Source: an uncultured Alphaproteobacteria bacterium
Lineage (GTDB): Bacteria; Pseudomonadota; Alphaproteobacteria; Micavibrionales; UBA1664
Direction: 5' to 3'
Length of the DNA: 64,000 nucleotides
Assembly: GCA_943789475.1 (NCBI GenBank)
Contig: CALSUG010000006.1
Span: forward strand, 62,001-126,000
The notes beneath the pieces were generated by a model. It was not told the origin of the DNA. It made no database searches and saw only the letters and a list, made by a program, of their open reading frames with translations. Of the stretch, positions 18,886 to 28,273 are shown one piece after another. Both the position numbers and the translations under genes were made by a program. Numbering within the stretch: position 1 is the stretch's first letter; each line of letters begins with the position of its first letter.

Positions 18886-19374
18886 TTATTTCAATTCTGG
18901 GTAAGCCGTTAAAATATAAAAACCCGTTGCATAGTCATTATCACGAATAAGGACAACACGCGCCTGATTACCTGATCGTGGCGCGCCCCATCCACGTTTT
19001 AGGACACGTCCAACATGCGCATCCATTCGATTATAAAATGCCTTTTTATGTGATCGTTCAGTATTCAACCATGCTTGTACTAAATCACCACGTTTAATCA
19101 AAACAGATCGAACTGCACTTTCCGCCTCAGCCATATTATTAAATGTTGATGCCGTTGATACATCCTCACGCTTCAAACGTTGGCGCAGATATTGATCAGA
19201 TTTTCCAACATGCTTTTCAATGGCATGTCCCTCGACATCCAATCGTTCAAGAAAACCAACACCATACAATGATGATGGCACCTGTACACGGTAATCCTGC
19301 AGCACAAAAACAATGACGACACAAAAAACGAGCCATAACAGCCCGTTTTTAGATTTTAATAACTTATGTTTCAT
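18886..19374 (-). CDS. membrane-anchored RNase A-like (CdiA-CT type) protein
   Basis: 162 residues: short basic N-terminus, one membrane span or uncleaved signal (about 12-25), then a domain matching the bacterial RNase A-fold toxin family known from contact-dependent inhibition tips. Recognised parts are EGHAIEKHVGKSD, ASTF near residue 80, GRVLKRG, and the end FYILTAYPE. In the Yersinia kristensenii CdiA toxin the reported active-site residues are His, Arg 11 residues later, and Thr-x-Tyr near the C-terminus. Here H55, R66, T156 and Y158 keep exactly these spacings. There is no CdiA-like scaffold, so delivery or a housekeeping periplasmic RNase role is open. The start follows the stop of the upstream gene by six bases with no own ribosome site, indicating translational coupling. 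galU follows. Confidence 0.75.
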   Translation of the reverse strand: MKHKLLKSKNGLLWLVFCVVIVFVLQDYRVQVPSSLYGVGFLERLDVEGHAIEKHVGKSDQYLRQRLKREDVSTASTFNNMAEAESAVRSVLIKRGDLVQAWLNTERSHKKAFYNRMDAHVGRVLKRGWGAPRSGNQARVVLIRDNDYATGFYILTAYPELK

Positions 19375-19380
19375 AGAAGG

Positions 19381-19875
19381 TTACATAGCAATAAATTGAG
19401 GTCTTGTAATCAATTTTTGTTTTTTATGCCCAATACGGCGAGGTATAAAAATAACCTCCTCTATCCCCTCTTGTAAAAGTAAGGATGACTCATTAGCAAG
19501 TTTTTTATGGTTTGCAGCCCAACGATCGACCTTTTGTGCCCCTTCAAAAGAGACACAGGCCTGATAAGACGCGTCATCAGAAAACATAAAACCCTCATTT
19601 TCAGGTCGCCCTTCCATACGTAAGCCACTCACTTTTAAATCCGCAAAAGGCGCACACGCCAATCTAAATGCATCTACAGCAGAGAGCAACGCATCAAAAT
19701 CACGGCCAACCTGATCATTACACACAATCTCAAACCATTTAGGATCAAGTGGATCCTTCGATATATCTCTGGTAAAAACATCCATTTCTGGCAATTCAAA
19801 TTGCGCTAAGAATTCCTGCGCCGCGTTCTCATATTCTTTTTTCCAAACCATCGGTCCGCCATCATTTGGTGCCAT
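19381..19875 (-). CDS. unknown cytosolic protein coupled to the RNase A-like gene
   Basis: 164 residues, no signal peptide or membrane span, acidic in the first half (about residues 10-60) with a basic C-terminus (RRIGHKKQKLITRPQF). I recognise no domain. It is the first gene of the operon and has a good GAAGGGGTG site. The next gene, the RNase A-like protein, begins six bases after its stop. Position and size make it a candidate immunity or inhibitor protein, but nothing in the sequence proves this, and an inhibitor of an exported RNase would need to act before export or on incoming toxin. Confidence 0.7.
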   Translation of the reverse strand: MAPNDGGPMVWKKEYENAAQEFLAQFELPEMDVFTRDISKDPLDPKWFEIVCNDQVGRDFDALLSAVDAFRLACAPFADLKVSGLRMEGRPENEGFMFSDDASYQACVSFEGAQKVDRWAANHKKLANESSLLLQEGIEEVIFIPRRIGHKKQKLITRPQFIAM

Positions 19876-19936
19876 AATTCACCCCTTCATTTTAAAAATT
19901 ATGTATTTTGATAGCACACAAAACAAAACTATGTCA

Positions 19937-19966
19937 AAAATAAAAATCCCCGCATGAAAGCGGGGA
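19937..19966 (-). terminator. intrinsic terminator after sucD
   Basis: On the minus strand TCCCCGC, six-base loop, GCGGGGA, then a T-rich tract. It ends the sucCD transcript 30 bp after the sucD stop and separates it from the RNase A-like operon. Confidence 0.85.
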
Positions 19967-19995
19967 CATTTAAACTCACTAATTACTAATACAGG

Positions 19996-20871
19996 TTAAG
20001 CCGCAATTGCTTCTTTCACCGCTTCACCAAGACCTGCTGGTGATTCTGTGACAACAAATCCAGCTGAACGCATTGCATCCATTTTCGCTGGCGCAGTATC
20101 ATCACCACCAGAAATAATCGCACCCGCATGGCCCATACGTTTACCCGGAGGCGCCGTAACACCCGCGATAAAGCCCGCAATTGGTTTTGGATTTTTCAAT
20201 GATTTATAATATTCCGCAGCTTCGATCTCGGCCGCACCACCAATTTCACCAATCATAATGATTGATTCCGTTTCATCATCCGCCATGAACATATCGATAC
20301 AATCGATAAAGTTTGTCCCGTTTACAGGGTCACCACCGATACCGATACATGTTGATTGACCAAGACCAGCCGCCGTTGTTTGTGCAACCGCCTCATAAGT
20401 CAAAGTACCAGAACGCGATACGATACCAACGGATCCACGTTTGTGAATGTGACCAGGCATAATACCGATTTTACATTCGTCTGGCGTAATAACACCTGGG
20501 CAATTTGGCCCGATAAGGCGTGAATTTGAACCAGTCAACGCGCGTTTCACACGAACCATATCCATTACAGGAATACCCTCGGTAATACATACGATCAATT
20601 CTAATTCTGCATCGATTGCTTCCAAAATTGCATCCGCCGCAAACGGTGGTGGTACGTAAATCACAGATGCGTTTGCATCCGTTGCTTCGCGCGCATCATA
20701 AACCGTGTCATACACTGGCAAGTTAAGGTGTTTTGAACCACCCTTACCCGGTGTAACACCGCCAACCATGTTTGTCCCATATGCAATGGCTTGCTCACTA
20801 TGGAACGTACCTTGTGCGCCTGTAAAACCTTGGCAAATTAATTTTGTATCTTTATTTACGAGTACTGACAT
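19996..20871 (-). CDS. sucD: succinyl-CoA synthetase alpha subunit
   Basis: With SucC converts succinyl-CoA to succinate with NTP formation in the TCA cycle. The CoA-binding N-terminal domain ([26 protein letters not shown]), IGPNCPGVI and the phospho-His loop [11 protein letters not shown] are present. 291 residues, complete. The start has a strong GAGAGGA site and lies 25 bp after sucC. A terminator follows. Confidence 0.97.
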   Translation of the reverse strand: MSVLVNKDTKLICQGFTGAQGTFHSEQAIAYGTNMVGGVTPGKGGSKHLNLPVYDTVYDAREATDANASVIYVPPPFAADAILEAIDAELELIVCITEGIPVMDMVRVKRALTGSNSRLIGPNCPGVITPDECKIGIMPGHIHKRGSVGIVSRSGTLTYEAVAQTTAAGLGQSTCIGIGGDPVNGTNFIDCIDMFMADDETESIIMIGEIGGAAEIEAAEYYKSLKNPKPIAGFIAGVTAPPGKRMGHAGAIISGGDDTAPAKMDAMRSAGFVVTESPAGLGEAVKEAIAA

Positions 20872-20895
20872 TTTTTATTCCTCTCTCGTTTCCTA

Positions 20896-22098
20896 TTAAG
20901 CCGCCATGGCTTGTTTTGTTGCATCAACGATTTTTTGTGCGGCATCGCCCAAATTATCGGCCGCGATGATCGGAAGGCCAGAGTTATTCAAAAGATCTTT
21001 CCCCTTCTCAACATTTGTTCCTTCCAAACGCACAACCAATGGCACATTCAATGAAATTTCCTTTGCTGCGGCAATAACACCCTCGGCAATAACGTCACAT
21101 TTCATGATACCGCCAAAGATATTTACAAGCACACCCTGAACCTGTGGGTCAGATAAAATAATTTTGAATGCCGCGGTCACGCGCTCTGTCGTTGCTCCAC
21201 CACCAACATCAAGGAAGTTCGCAGGCTCACCACCATACAATTTAATGATATCCATTGTCGACATCGCCAAACCAGCGCCATTAACCATACAGCCGATATT
21301 TCCATCAAGGCGGACATAGTTCAATTCCCAATCTAACGCTTCTTTTTCTTGCGCGTCCTCTTCGGTTTCATCACGCATCGCAAAAATTTCTTTTTGACGG
21401 TATAGCGCGTTCGGGTCGAAATTCATTTTTGCATCCAATGCCATAACTTCGTTATTATCCGTCACGATCAATGGGTTAATTTCAACGATAGATGCATCCA
21501 GTTCAACAGAACATTTATATAATGCCATGAAAAATTTAACCGCTGATTTCATTGTGTCGCCAGTCAGACCCAGCGCAAATGCCAAACGACGTGCGTGAAA
21601 ACCGCTCATGCCGCTTGCAGGATCAATTGAAACATGTGTAATTTTTTCTGGTGTTTCTTCCGCGACTTCTTCGATATCCATTCCACCTTCGGTTGATACC
21701 ATGAATGTCACGCGTGATGATGCACGATCCAAAACAACAGAACAGTAATATTCTTTTGCAATATCAACACCGTCCGTTACATACAAACGTTGGACTTCTT
21801 TACCTTCTTCGCCAGTTTGTTTTGTCACCAAAACTTCACCCATCATTGCCGTTGCCGCATCGCGCACATCGTCAACCGTTTTACAAAGGCGAACACCGCC
21901 TTTGCCTTCTGGATTATTTTTAAAGTGACCTGCGCCACGCCCACCGGCGTGAATTTGTGCCTTAACAACAAACAAATCGCTGTCCATTGATTCGGCCGCT
22001 TTTACCGCTTCATCAACACTCATCGCAGGGATACCCTTTGGTACTGCAACGCCATATTTCTCTAATAAACCTTTGGCTTGATATTCATGGATATTCAT
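20896..22098 (-). CDS. sucC: succinyl-CoA synthetase beta subunit
   Basis: ADP- or GDP-forming beta subunit: an ATP-grasp N-terminal domain ([34 protein letters not shown]) and a C-terminal flavodoxin-like ligase domain ([26 protein letters not shown]). I start at ATG 22098, with GAAGGA ahead and matching the conserved family N-terminus, rather than the open-frame end at 22140. About 400 residues, as in other alphaproteobacteria. First gene of sucCD; divergent from the unknown basic protein gene. Confidence 0.97.
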   Translation of the reverse strand: MNIHEYQAKGLLEKYGVAVPKGIPAMSVDEAVKAAESMDSDLFVVKAQIHAGGRGAGHFKNNPEGKGGVRLCKTVDDVRDAATAMMGEVLVTKQTGEEGKEVQRLYVTDGVDIAKEYYCSVVLDRASSRVTFMVSTEGGMDIEEVAEETPEKITHVSIDPASGMSGFHARRLAFALGLTGDTMKSAVKFFMALYKCSVELDASIVEINPLIVTDNNEVMALDAKMNFDPNALYRQKEIFAMRDETEEDAQEKEALDWELNYVRLDGNIGCMVNGAGLAMSTMDIIKLYGGEPANFLDVGGGATTERVTAAFKIILSDPQVQGVLVNIFGGIMKCDVIAEGVIAAAKEISLNVPLVVRLEGTNVEKGKDLLNNSGLPIIAADNLGDAAQKIVDATKQAMAA

Positions 22099-22247
22099 TA
22101 TTTTCGAATCCTTCACATTAATTTTCGACAGAAACAGCATAACATGACCGTGACCACGTGCAAGGCCACCCCATCATGCATACATATTTATTTCGAATTT
22201 TATACATTAGTAATAGTTTAAAAAGGTTTAATGCATACAATCAGGAC

Positions 22248-23573
22248 ATGAGACAAGAAAATCCAGATATGAACCGCATAGAATACGCAAATGAGAATTT
22301 TGAAGCGATTGCAAAACGTTATGCTTTTATAAACGGAGATAAAAGATTAGAAAGCGACCTTACACTTCTGTCGGACGGCACGAATGAATGCAAAAAAGAA
22401 TCCGTTAGAAAGCGTTTGGATAAAGCCTTTAAGAAAATAGAACGAGTCCAAAAAACAAAAAAAGAAACAAAAAAGAGAAGAAAACGCCCTGTAAGATCTA
22501 CAAAAAAGCTTTTACAAGATGGGATGAAAGCAACAGTAGTAAATTTATCATTATTCACCGCTGCAGCCTATGGAGCCTATGAGGCTCTTGTCACAGATGA
22601 TGGTTTTCTTCGAAATGGCTTAACACATCAATTCCAAATGGCACATGATGGCGTTAACGCCAATCACAACATTCATTATCAAAGCGCCATGCAAGGTATT
22701 GAAATAGGTGTTACACCTGTGGCCCTTATGATGTTACAAGCCATGGAAACAGTTTTTTTTGATGTCGATAGTGGTGGAGACGCACAGGGATTATATCAAA
22801 ATCAAGTTTTAAATCTTATCGAACGAACACAGCGATATGCAGCTAGCATACCTGTCTATCAAGAGTTATCGGACATCCAACGTGATGCCATTGATAATAT
22901 TTTAAATGATTCAAGAATGTCATCTCCCGCAGGCCGTAGAGAAATGGCTCAAGATCTAAAAGATGGACGTGTCTCAGCATTAGAACAAACTTTTTTAAAT
23001 TTACGCAATGATCCCATTTTTATGGGGCAACTTATGGGAGCACACTTACATGAACACCATCCAAGAATTCGATTAGGTAATCTCCCGCTATTTAACACAG
23101 ACGAAGCCATAGAAATTGTTATGGATGAAGTCACACAAATATACGGAAATCATTTTATGGGGAATATGGGGCATTTATATATGCAAGAATTGTCCGTTCA
23201 GGCAGCCAGTTTAAGCATAGCGGATACTCAAGAAGCTCAAGCCATAGCAGACCAAGTTCAAGCAAGCAATGGATGGGGATATCAATTCTATGCCCAATCA
23301 TGGATTCGAAAAGCAGAAGCTAACCCTGGAATTTTTACTGATGGCGTGAATACATTATATGGCGATGTCTTAACCAATTTAAGAGACTATATAGAACTCA
23401 AAACCGCTGATGTACTATCTCCTATGGGAATAGTTTTTGAAACTCCAGAAGAAAATTCTTCACCACAAAGAGAGAGTATTGCAGAAAACAATGGACCAAA
23501 CCTAGCACCAGAAACAAGTCCAAGGCCAAGATCCAATCCACGTCGTGCAGTTACAACACTCGCCCAAAATTAA
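22248..23573 (+). CDS. unknown basic-linker protein
   Basis: About 441 residues from ATG 22248 (CAGGA ahead); the frame opens at GTG 22158. I recognise no family. Visible layout: helical N-terminus, a very basic segment at about residues 50-90 of the short form (KTKKETKKRRKRPVRSTKK), a mildly hydrophobic stretch (VVNLSLFTAAAYGAYEAL), then a long helical body rich in Gln, Met and His (HLHEHHPRIRLGNLP). The Ser/Pro/Arg-rich tail appears disordered. There is no signal peptide. It is a lone plus-strand gene among minus-strand housekeeping genes, and its stop overlaps the erpA stop. Secreted effector or structural roles are guesses only. Confidence 0.75.
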   Translation: MRQENPDMNRIEYANENFEAIAKRYAFINGDKRLESDLTLLSDGTNECKKESVRKRLDKAFKKIERVQKTKKETKKRRKRPVRSTKKLLQDGMKATVVNLSLFTAAAYGAYEALVTDDGFLRNGLTHQFQMAHDGVNANHNIHYQSAMQGIEIGVTPVALMMLQAMETVFFDVDSGGDAQGLYQNQVLNLIERTQRYAASIPVYQELSDIQRDAIDNILNDSRMSSPAGRREMAQDLKDGRVSALEQTFLNLRNDPIFMGQLMGAHLHEHHPRIRLGNLPLFNTDEAIEIVMDEVTQIYGNHFMGNMGHLYMQELSVQAASLSIADTQEAQAIADQVQASNGWGYQFYAQSWIRKAEANPGIFTDGVNTLYGDVLTNLRDYIELKTADVLSPMGIVFETPEENSSPQRESIAENNGPNLAPETSPRPRSNPRRAVTTLAQN

Positions 23574-23905
23574 ACACTAAATGATACACCGCATCCACAT
23601 GATGATGATGCATTAGGATTGATAACCTTTAATATTGATCCACCAAGGGACGTTTCATATTTCAATGTAGAATTATTTAAAAATGGTACAGATACAGCAT
23701 CAATGACCGTGCGGACACCATTTTTTTCAATGATGATATCGTCATCGGCAATCACGTTATCCATATCCATACGGTATTGAAATCCTGAACATCCACCACC
23801 ATCGACAGCAAGGCGAAAGAAATATGTTTCATCCAACTTTTGTTTCTCGATTATTTCAGCGATACGCCCCGCGGCAGCATCAGTGACTGTAAAATTCAAT
23901 TCCAT
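23570..23905 (-). CDS. erpA: A-type iron-sulfur carrier (ErpA/IscA family)
   Basis: Cytosolic 111-residue carrier delivering Fe-S clusters to target enzymes. The three conserved cysteines are visible: one in DGGGCSGFQYRM and two in the C-terminal SSCGCGVSF. No isc or suf genes adjoin, which fits the ErpA-like stand-alone type in alphaproteobacteria, but IscA cannot be excluded. The stop overlaps the end of the plus-strand neighbour by four bases. The HMA-domain gene lies upstream on the same strand, 6 bp away. Confidence 0.93.
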   Translation of the reverse strand: MELNFTVTDAAAGRIAEIIEKQKLDETYFFRLAVDGGGCSGFQYRMDMDNVIADDDIIIEKNGVRTVIDAVSVPFLNNSTLKYETSLGGSILKVINPNASSSCGCGVSFSV

Positions 23906-23911
23906 GACGAA

Positions 23912-24199
23912 TTAATCTTTCACCCGTTTAACAGATACAAATTCGTAATCACGATCGATTAAGTTTTTTTCAATCACTTCATCCGATAAATTATCGACAC
24001 TATCAACATCAATAGTTACTAACTGTTTCTCCAAATCAATTTGAATGTCATTCACGCCTGCTTGCCCCTCAAACCCTTGAGTGATTGTCGCAGCACAGCT
24101 TTCGCACATCATACCTGCTGTTTTCACAACGATTGTATCAGCCATAACCGGCGTGAACACAAGGAACAAGGCCGCTGTTAATAATGTAACTATCTTCAT
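23912..24199 (-). CDS. periplasmic heavy-metal-associated (MerP-like) protein
   Basis: 95 residues: signal peptide (MKIVTLLTAALFLVFTPVMA) followed by a single HMA ferredoxin-like fold with the metal site GMMCESCAATI. Such proteins bind copper, mercury or similar soft metals in the periplasm. No P-type ATPase or mer gene is adjacent, so the metal is unknown. It is tightly packed between the lipoprotein gene and erpA, suggesting one operon. The C-terminal half keeps the usual fold pattern. Confidence 0.88.
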   Translation of the reverse strand: MKIVTLLTAALFLVFTPVMADTIVVKTAGMMCESCAATITQGFEGQAGVNDIQIDLEKQLVTIDVDSVDNLSDEVIEKNLIDRDYEFVSVKRVKD

Positions 24200-24211
24200 A
24201 ATTCTAATTTC

Positions 24212-24811
24212 CTATTTATCTGCAGGGTGCCATCCCCAAAACCATGTATCCATTTCAACGATTTCTGGTTTCTCACCATTATCATGGAACCAACTGTCGA
24301 CAGCATACTTAATGCCTGTTTCTTTTTCAATGATCACCGCCGTACGATGTGGCCCCAAACGACCCGACAAAATTGGTGGGCGCGAGGATAACGCATTCAC
24401 TTCATGGAATTTTAATAGCGTCATCTGGTCAAGCAACATCAAATACGTCGTCGTGTTCGTGCTCTCATCTATACAGTCTTGTTGATAATTACCCAAACGG
24501 ACATACGTTCCCGCGACATCTTCGCCTGTACCCGTTTTTGTACCAATCGTTTTTTCAAAATATGCAATCGCCTTTTGAATATTTTGACGTTCCGTTTTTG
24601 CATCATCATTCGATGTAAAAAATGATTGTATTTTTTTATGGTCCAGATCATTTAACCCAACCATGTCAATATTTTTGCATCCATATGATCTACAATGGGG
24701 AAATTGTTCCATCGACGGCGCATCAATGTTCAACCGTGAATACACAATCGATGGATCGCTCACGCCACTCGCGCACCCTGATAATAAAATAAGGGCAAAA
24801 ATTAATCTCAT
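24212..24811 (-). CDS. lipoprotein with a Cys-His-Asp-like arrangement
   Basis: 199 residues with a lipoprotein signal (MRLIFALILLSGC, lipobox LSGC), so it is expected to be membrane-anchored in the periplasm. The domain shows, in order, GNYQQDCIDESTNT, PHRTAVIIEK and YAVDSWFHDNG. A Cys, then His, then Asp in this order and context suggests a papain/transglutaminase-like fold, but I cannot assign the family firmly. The start overlaps the xthA stop region (24808), so it is co-translated with the DNA-repair exonuclease gene, probably by operon packing. Substrate unknown. Confidence 0.75.
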   Translation of the reverse strand: MRLIFALILLSGCASGVSDPSIVYSRLNIDAPSMEQFPHCRSYGCKNIDMVGLNDLDHKKIQSFFTSNDDAKTERQNIQKAIAYFEKTIGTKTGTGEDVAGTYVRLGNYQQDCIDESTNTTTYLMLLDQMTLLKFHEVNALSSRPPILSGRLGPHRTAVIIEKETGIKYAVDSWFHDNGEKPEIVEMDTWFWGWHPADK

Positions 24812-25575
24812 AATTCAATAATAATTGGGGTATGGTCTGATGCTTTTTCCCATCCACGTGGTTCGCGATCAACCTGCACATCCATCAATTGATCCGCAAT
24901 TTCCGGAGTTAGCAAGAAATGATCAATACGAATCCCTTTATTTTGTGGCCATGCCCCGGCCTGATAGTCCCAAAATGTATAACAATTATCTTCGTTTGGA
25001 TGCATCATGCGATAGGCATCATATAATCCCATATTTGTTAATTCACGCCACAAATCCCAACTTTCCTGACGGAATAATGCATCCCCCTCCCACACCTTTG
25101 GATCATGACAATCAACATCACGCGGAATAATATTAAAATCACCACCAATCAAAAATGGAATTTCTTGTACTTTCAATTCTCGCAAATGATCCACCAATTC
25201 ACGCATCCAGCGCAATTTATATGGATATTTTTCACTATCAACCTGTACGGGGTTACCATTGGGACAATACACATTAATCATCCGTATCCCATCAATTTCA
25301 ACCTCCAGATAACGCGCCTGTTCATCACCCTCCAATATCTCGTCCGAGATTAAGGTGATTGGTGTTTTCGATGCAATGGCCACACCGTTATATGTTTTTT
25401 GTCCTTTTATCTGAACGCTATAACCACGTTCCTCAAATTCAGATACAGGAAAGTTCTCGGCAATGCCTTTTAATTCCTGCATAAACAAAATGTCAGGTTG
25501 GGCGCCATCGATCCATTTTAAAACATTAGGTAATCTGGCCTTGATTGAATTGATATTCCACGATGCGATTTTCAT
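24808..25575 (-). CDS. xthA: exodeoxyribonuclease III
   Basis: Mg-dependent AP endonuclease and 3'-exonuclease of the EEP superfamily, acting in base-excision repair. The N-terminus MKIASWNINSIKARL, the metal Glu in FMQELKG, the GGDFNIIPRDVD and DYQAGAWPQNKGIRIDHFL motifs and the final SDHTPIIIEL are all present. About 255 residues. I start at ATG 25575, the conserved start; the frame extends to 25632 with unrelated residues. It is divergent from zapE. Confidence 0.95.
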   Translation of the reverse strand: MKIASWNINSIKARLPNVLKWIDGAQPDILFMQELKGIAENFPVSEFEERGYSVQIKGQKTYNGVAIASKTPITLISDEILEGDEQARYLEVEIDGIRMINVYCPNGNPVQVDSEKYPYKLRWMRELVDHLRELKVQEIPFLIGGDFNIIPRDVDCHDPKVWEGDALFRQESWDLWRELTNMGLYDAYRMMHPNEDNCYTFWDYQAGAWPQNKGIRIDHFLLTPEIADQLMDVQVDREPRGWEKASDHTPIIIEL

Positions 25576-25648
25576 GTGTTTTTTGTAACATGAAACGATA
25601 TATAAAAAAACACTGTGTGTTCGCCCACGCATCGTTTAAAATTTTATC

Positions 25649-26728
25649 ATGCTGTCATTCAACGACATTTTTAAAGATTACGCCCTGCAAAATGATTTGC
25701 ACCCTGACCCTGTTCAGGATAATGCCGTTAATCATTTATCAGACCTCAATGACAAACTGAACACTCCACAAAAAAAATCGTGGTTTTCACGTATCACCCC
25801 CATAAAAGGTATTTATATGTGGGGTGGTGTTGGTCGTGGTAAGACAATGATGATGGATTTATTTTTTGATCATATTCCCATTGATGCAAAGAAGCGTGTT
25901 CATTTTAACGTCTTTATGTTGGATGTGCATAATAGCATCACTATCCTTCGCAAGGATGGAAAAGGGCAAGATCCATTACAAACCATTGCAAAGGATATTG
26001 CAAATACGATACGGGTTTTATGCTTTGATGAATTTCAGGTCTATGACATTGCCGATGCCATGGTGTTATCCGAATTATTTACACACCTGTTCGATCATGG
26101 AGTAACCGTTATTGCCACCAGTAATGTTGCACCTGACAACTTGTACAAAGACGGGTTACAACGCGCACGATTTTTACCATTCATTCCGCTTATAAAAAAA
26201 CATATGAATGTTATCCATATAGATAGCGACACCGACTATCGCCAACAAGCGCTACGCGATGATGGTGTTTACTTTGTTCAACATGAGGCAAAAATGAATG
26301 ATTTGTTTCAGAAATTGACATCACACGGCACGGTTCGTCCAAATCATATTGACGTTAAAGGTCGCACTCTCCCTATTGAAAAAGCAACGATCGATACCGC
26401 ATGGATATCATTTAGTGAGTTGTGTGAAAAACCACGTGCCGCGATGGATTATCAAGCCTTGGCAAAAAATTATAAAACGATCTTCATCAATGATGTCCCC
26501 CGCATGGGATATGATCGTCGAAACGAGGCAAAACGTTTTATACTGTTGATCGACACATTATATGATGAGCAAATACGCGTTATAATTAATGCGCAAACCT
26601 CCCCAATTGAAATTTACAATGGTGGAGATCATGCATTCGAATTTGAACGCACGGTTTCACGCCTCCTCGAAATGCAAGGACCAGAATATCAAGACAGAAT
26701 TAGTACGGCACAGGATATTGACGATTAA
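25649..26728 (+). CDS. zapE: cell-division/AFG1-family ATPase ZapE
   Basis: AAA-like ATPase of the AFG1/ZapE family, linked to Z-ring function in bacteria and to protein quality control in mitochondria. Walker A MWGGVGRGKTMMMD, Walker B RVLCFDEFQVYDIADA, sensor ATSNVAPDNLY and the FINDVPRMGYDRRNEAKRFILLID C-terminal signature are present. 359 residues, slightly short but complete. The end overlaps the convergent aldo/keto reductase by 29 bp. Confidence 0.94.
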   Translation: MLSFNDIFKDYALQNDLHPDPVQDNAVNHLSDLNDKLNTPQKKSWFSRITPIKGIYMWGGVGRGKTMMMDLFFDHIPIDAKKRVHFNVFMLDVHNSITILRKDGKGQDPLQTIAKDIANTIRVLCFDEFQVYDIADAMVLSELFTHLFDHGVTVIATSNVAPDNLYKDGLQRARFLPFIPLIKKHMNVIHIDSDTDYRQQALRDDGVYFVQHEAKMNDLFQKLTSHGTVRPNHIDVKGRTLPIEKATIDTAWISFSELCEKPRAAMDYQALAKNYKTIFINDVPRMGYDRRNEAKRFILLIDTLYDEQIRVIINAQTSPIEIYNGGDHAFEFERTVSRLLEMQGPEYQDRISTAQDIDD

Positions 26729-27755
26729 CCGCGTCTATATCATTCAAAATTTCATCTGATAATACGATATCCTTTGCATCAATATCCGCCTTTAATTGAT
26801 CCATTTTTGTCGCACCAATAATGACCGATGTAACAAATGATCGTTGGTAACAGAATGCCAATGCCATCTGACACACATCTAACCCATGTTTGTCTGCCAC
26901 GGCCATATAGGCACGAATGGCATCTTGTGAATGATTAACATCACGTTGATTATTACGCCCCATATCCTTTTCAATTTGCCACCTTGTTCCTTGCGGTCTT
27001 GCACCATCAAGATATTTTCCGCTAATTGCACCACAAACAAGTGGTGAATATGTCAGGTACGAAACATTTTCATGTGTGCATGTTTCCGCCATATATGGTT
27101 CATCCCCACGATACATAACCGAATACTCGTTTTGAACAGATGTAACCTGTGGCAAATCATGTTTTCGTGCTAATTCCAAATATTTCATCACGCCCCACGG
27201 AGTGTCATTTGATAATCCAAACGCACGAATTTTTCCATCTTTCACTGCTTTATCAAGTGCCTGAAGTATTTTGAACATACCTTCCACTTCTTGCTCTGTA
27301 TCCATTTGAGTGTGATCAATATCTCCTGCATGATGATTACCAAAATGTGGAAATTTATAATTTGGCCAGTGCAACTGGTAAAGATCAAGATAATCTGTTT
27401 GTAATCTTTTTAGACTGCGCTCTATCGCCATCTCAATACGATTTGGAGAAATAGGATCGCCATTATCAATCCATGGTAGGCCAACGCCTGCAACTTTTGT
27501 TGCCAAAACGATATCCTTACGCTTTCCAGTTTTTGTAAACCAGTTTCCAATATATGTTTCTGTTAATCCTTGCGTTTCCGGTTGTGGAGGAACAGCATAC
27601 AGTTCGGCCGTATCAAAAAAATTAACGCCATTTTCAACGGCGTAATCCATTTGTTCGTGACCTTCGGCCTCGGTATTTTGACATCCCCATGTCATTGTTC
27701 CTAGACACACTTCCGAAACCGACATATCGGTTTTTCCTAATTTTTTATACTTCAT
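26700..27755 (-). CDS. tas: Tas-like aldo/keto reductase
   Basis: NADP(H)-dependent TIM-barrel oxidoreductase. Its start MKYKKLGKTDMSVSEVCLGTMTWG, the FFDTAELYAVPPQPETQG segment and LQTDYLDLYQLHWPNY are very close to E. coli Tas (YgdS). The catalytic Tyr of the AKR tetrad is in TAELYAVP and the His in LYQLHWP. 351 residues, complete. Physiological substrate unknown. Its end overlaps zapE, and the unknown single-span gene lies directly upstream on the same strand. Confidence 0.93.
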   Translation of the reverse strand: MKYKKLGKTDMSVSEVCLGTMTWGCQNTEAEGHEQMDYAVENGVNFFDTAELYAVPPQPETQGLTETYIGNWFTKTGKRKDIVLATKVAGVGLPWIDNGDPISPNRIEMAIERSLKRLQTDYLDLYQLHWPNYKFPHFGNHHAGDIDHTQMDTEQEVEGMFKILQALDKAVKDGKIRAFGLSNDTPWGVMKYLELARKHDLPQVTSVQNEYSVMYRGDEPYMAETCTHENVSYLTYSPLVCGAISGKYLDGARPQGTRWQIEKDMGRNNQRDVNHSQDAIRAYMAVADKHGLDVCQMALAFCYQRSFVTSVIIGATKMDQLKADIDAKDIVLSDEILNDIDAVNRQYPVPY

Positions 27756-27764
27756 GATTTTTCC

Positions 27765-28262
27765 TTACTCGAACTTTAAATCTTCAATAGCATTTGACAA
27801 ACGCGGCGGTAATTCCAAGTTTAAATCTTCACGTGCCATAATAATTGGAATTGTTTTATTAAATTCTTTGATAAAATTTTCTTGTAATGGTTTTCGATCA
27901 AGCGTTATTTTATTAATCACAACACGTCCTCCCCCCGTATTAAAGAAACATTCCATCAATTGAGATTCTCGAGAACCATAGGAATTGGTTGTTAAATAAC
28001 CAATTTGCGCTGAATTTTGTTTTTCACCTGTCGTTAATATTTTTAAATTTGTCGGATATTGAACATAACGTTCTAAAAAAGTTTTACACAAACCATATCG
28101 CCATGTGCCTGTTCGTTGCGATGTCGACGCGGTTGAAATAATAATAACAACAATAATGACCGCAAAAACACCACCAATAAGAACAAAGTCCTGATATTTT
28201 TTTAATACTGCTGTAAACTGGGTATCTTTATCATTCGGCTCACCAAAAATTTTAGGTAACAT
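27765..28262 (-). CDS. single-span membrane protein next to the IcmB-like ATPase
   Basis: 165 residues with one strong membrane span (about 27-45, rich in Val and Ile) after a short cytosolic N-terminus. The remainder would be periplasmic, with two Cys (GLCKTF, MECFFN) that could pair. The single-span topology recalls DotI/IcmL-type proteins of type IVB secretion, but no sequence motif confirms it. It follows the IcmB/DotO-like gene by 11 bp and is clearly in its operon, so I infer a role in the same membrane complex. Confidence 0.75.
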   Translation of the reverse strand: MLPKIFGEPNDKDTQFTAVLKKYQDFVLIGGVFAVIIVVIIISTASTSQRTGTWRYGLCKTFLERYVQYPTNLKILTTGEKQNSAQIGYLTTNSYGSRESQLMECFFNTGGGRVVINKITLDRKPLQENFIKEFNKTIPIIMAREDLNLELPPRLSNAIEDLKFE

Positions 28263-28273
28263 AAAATAATTTC

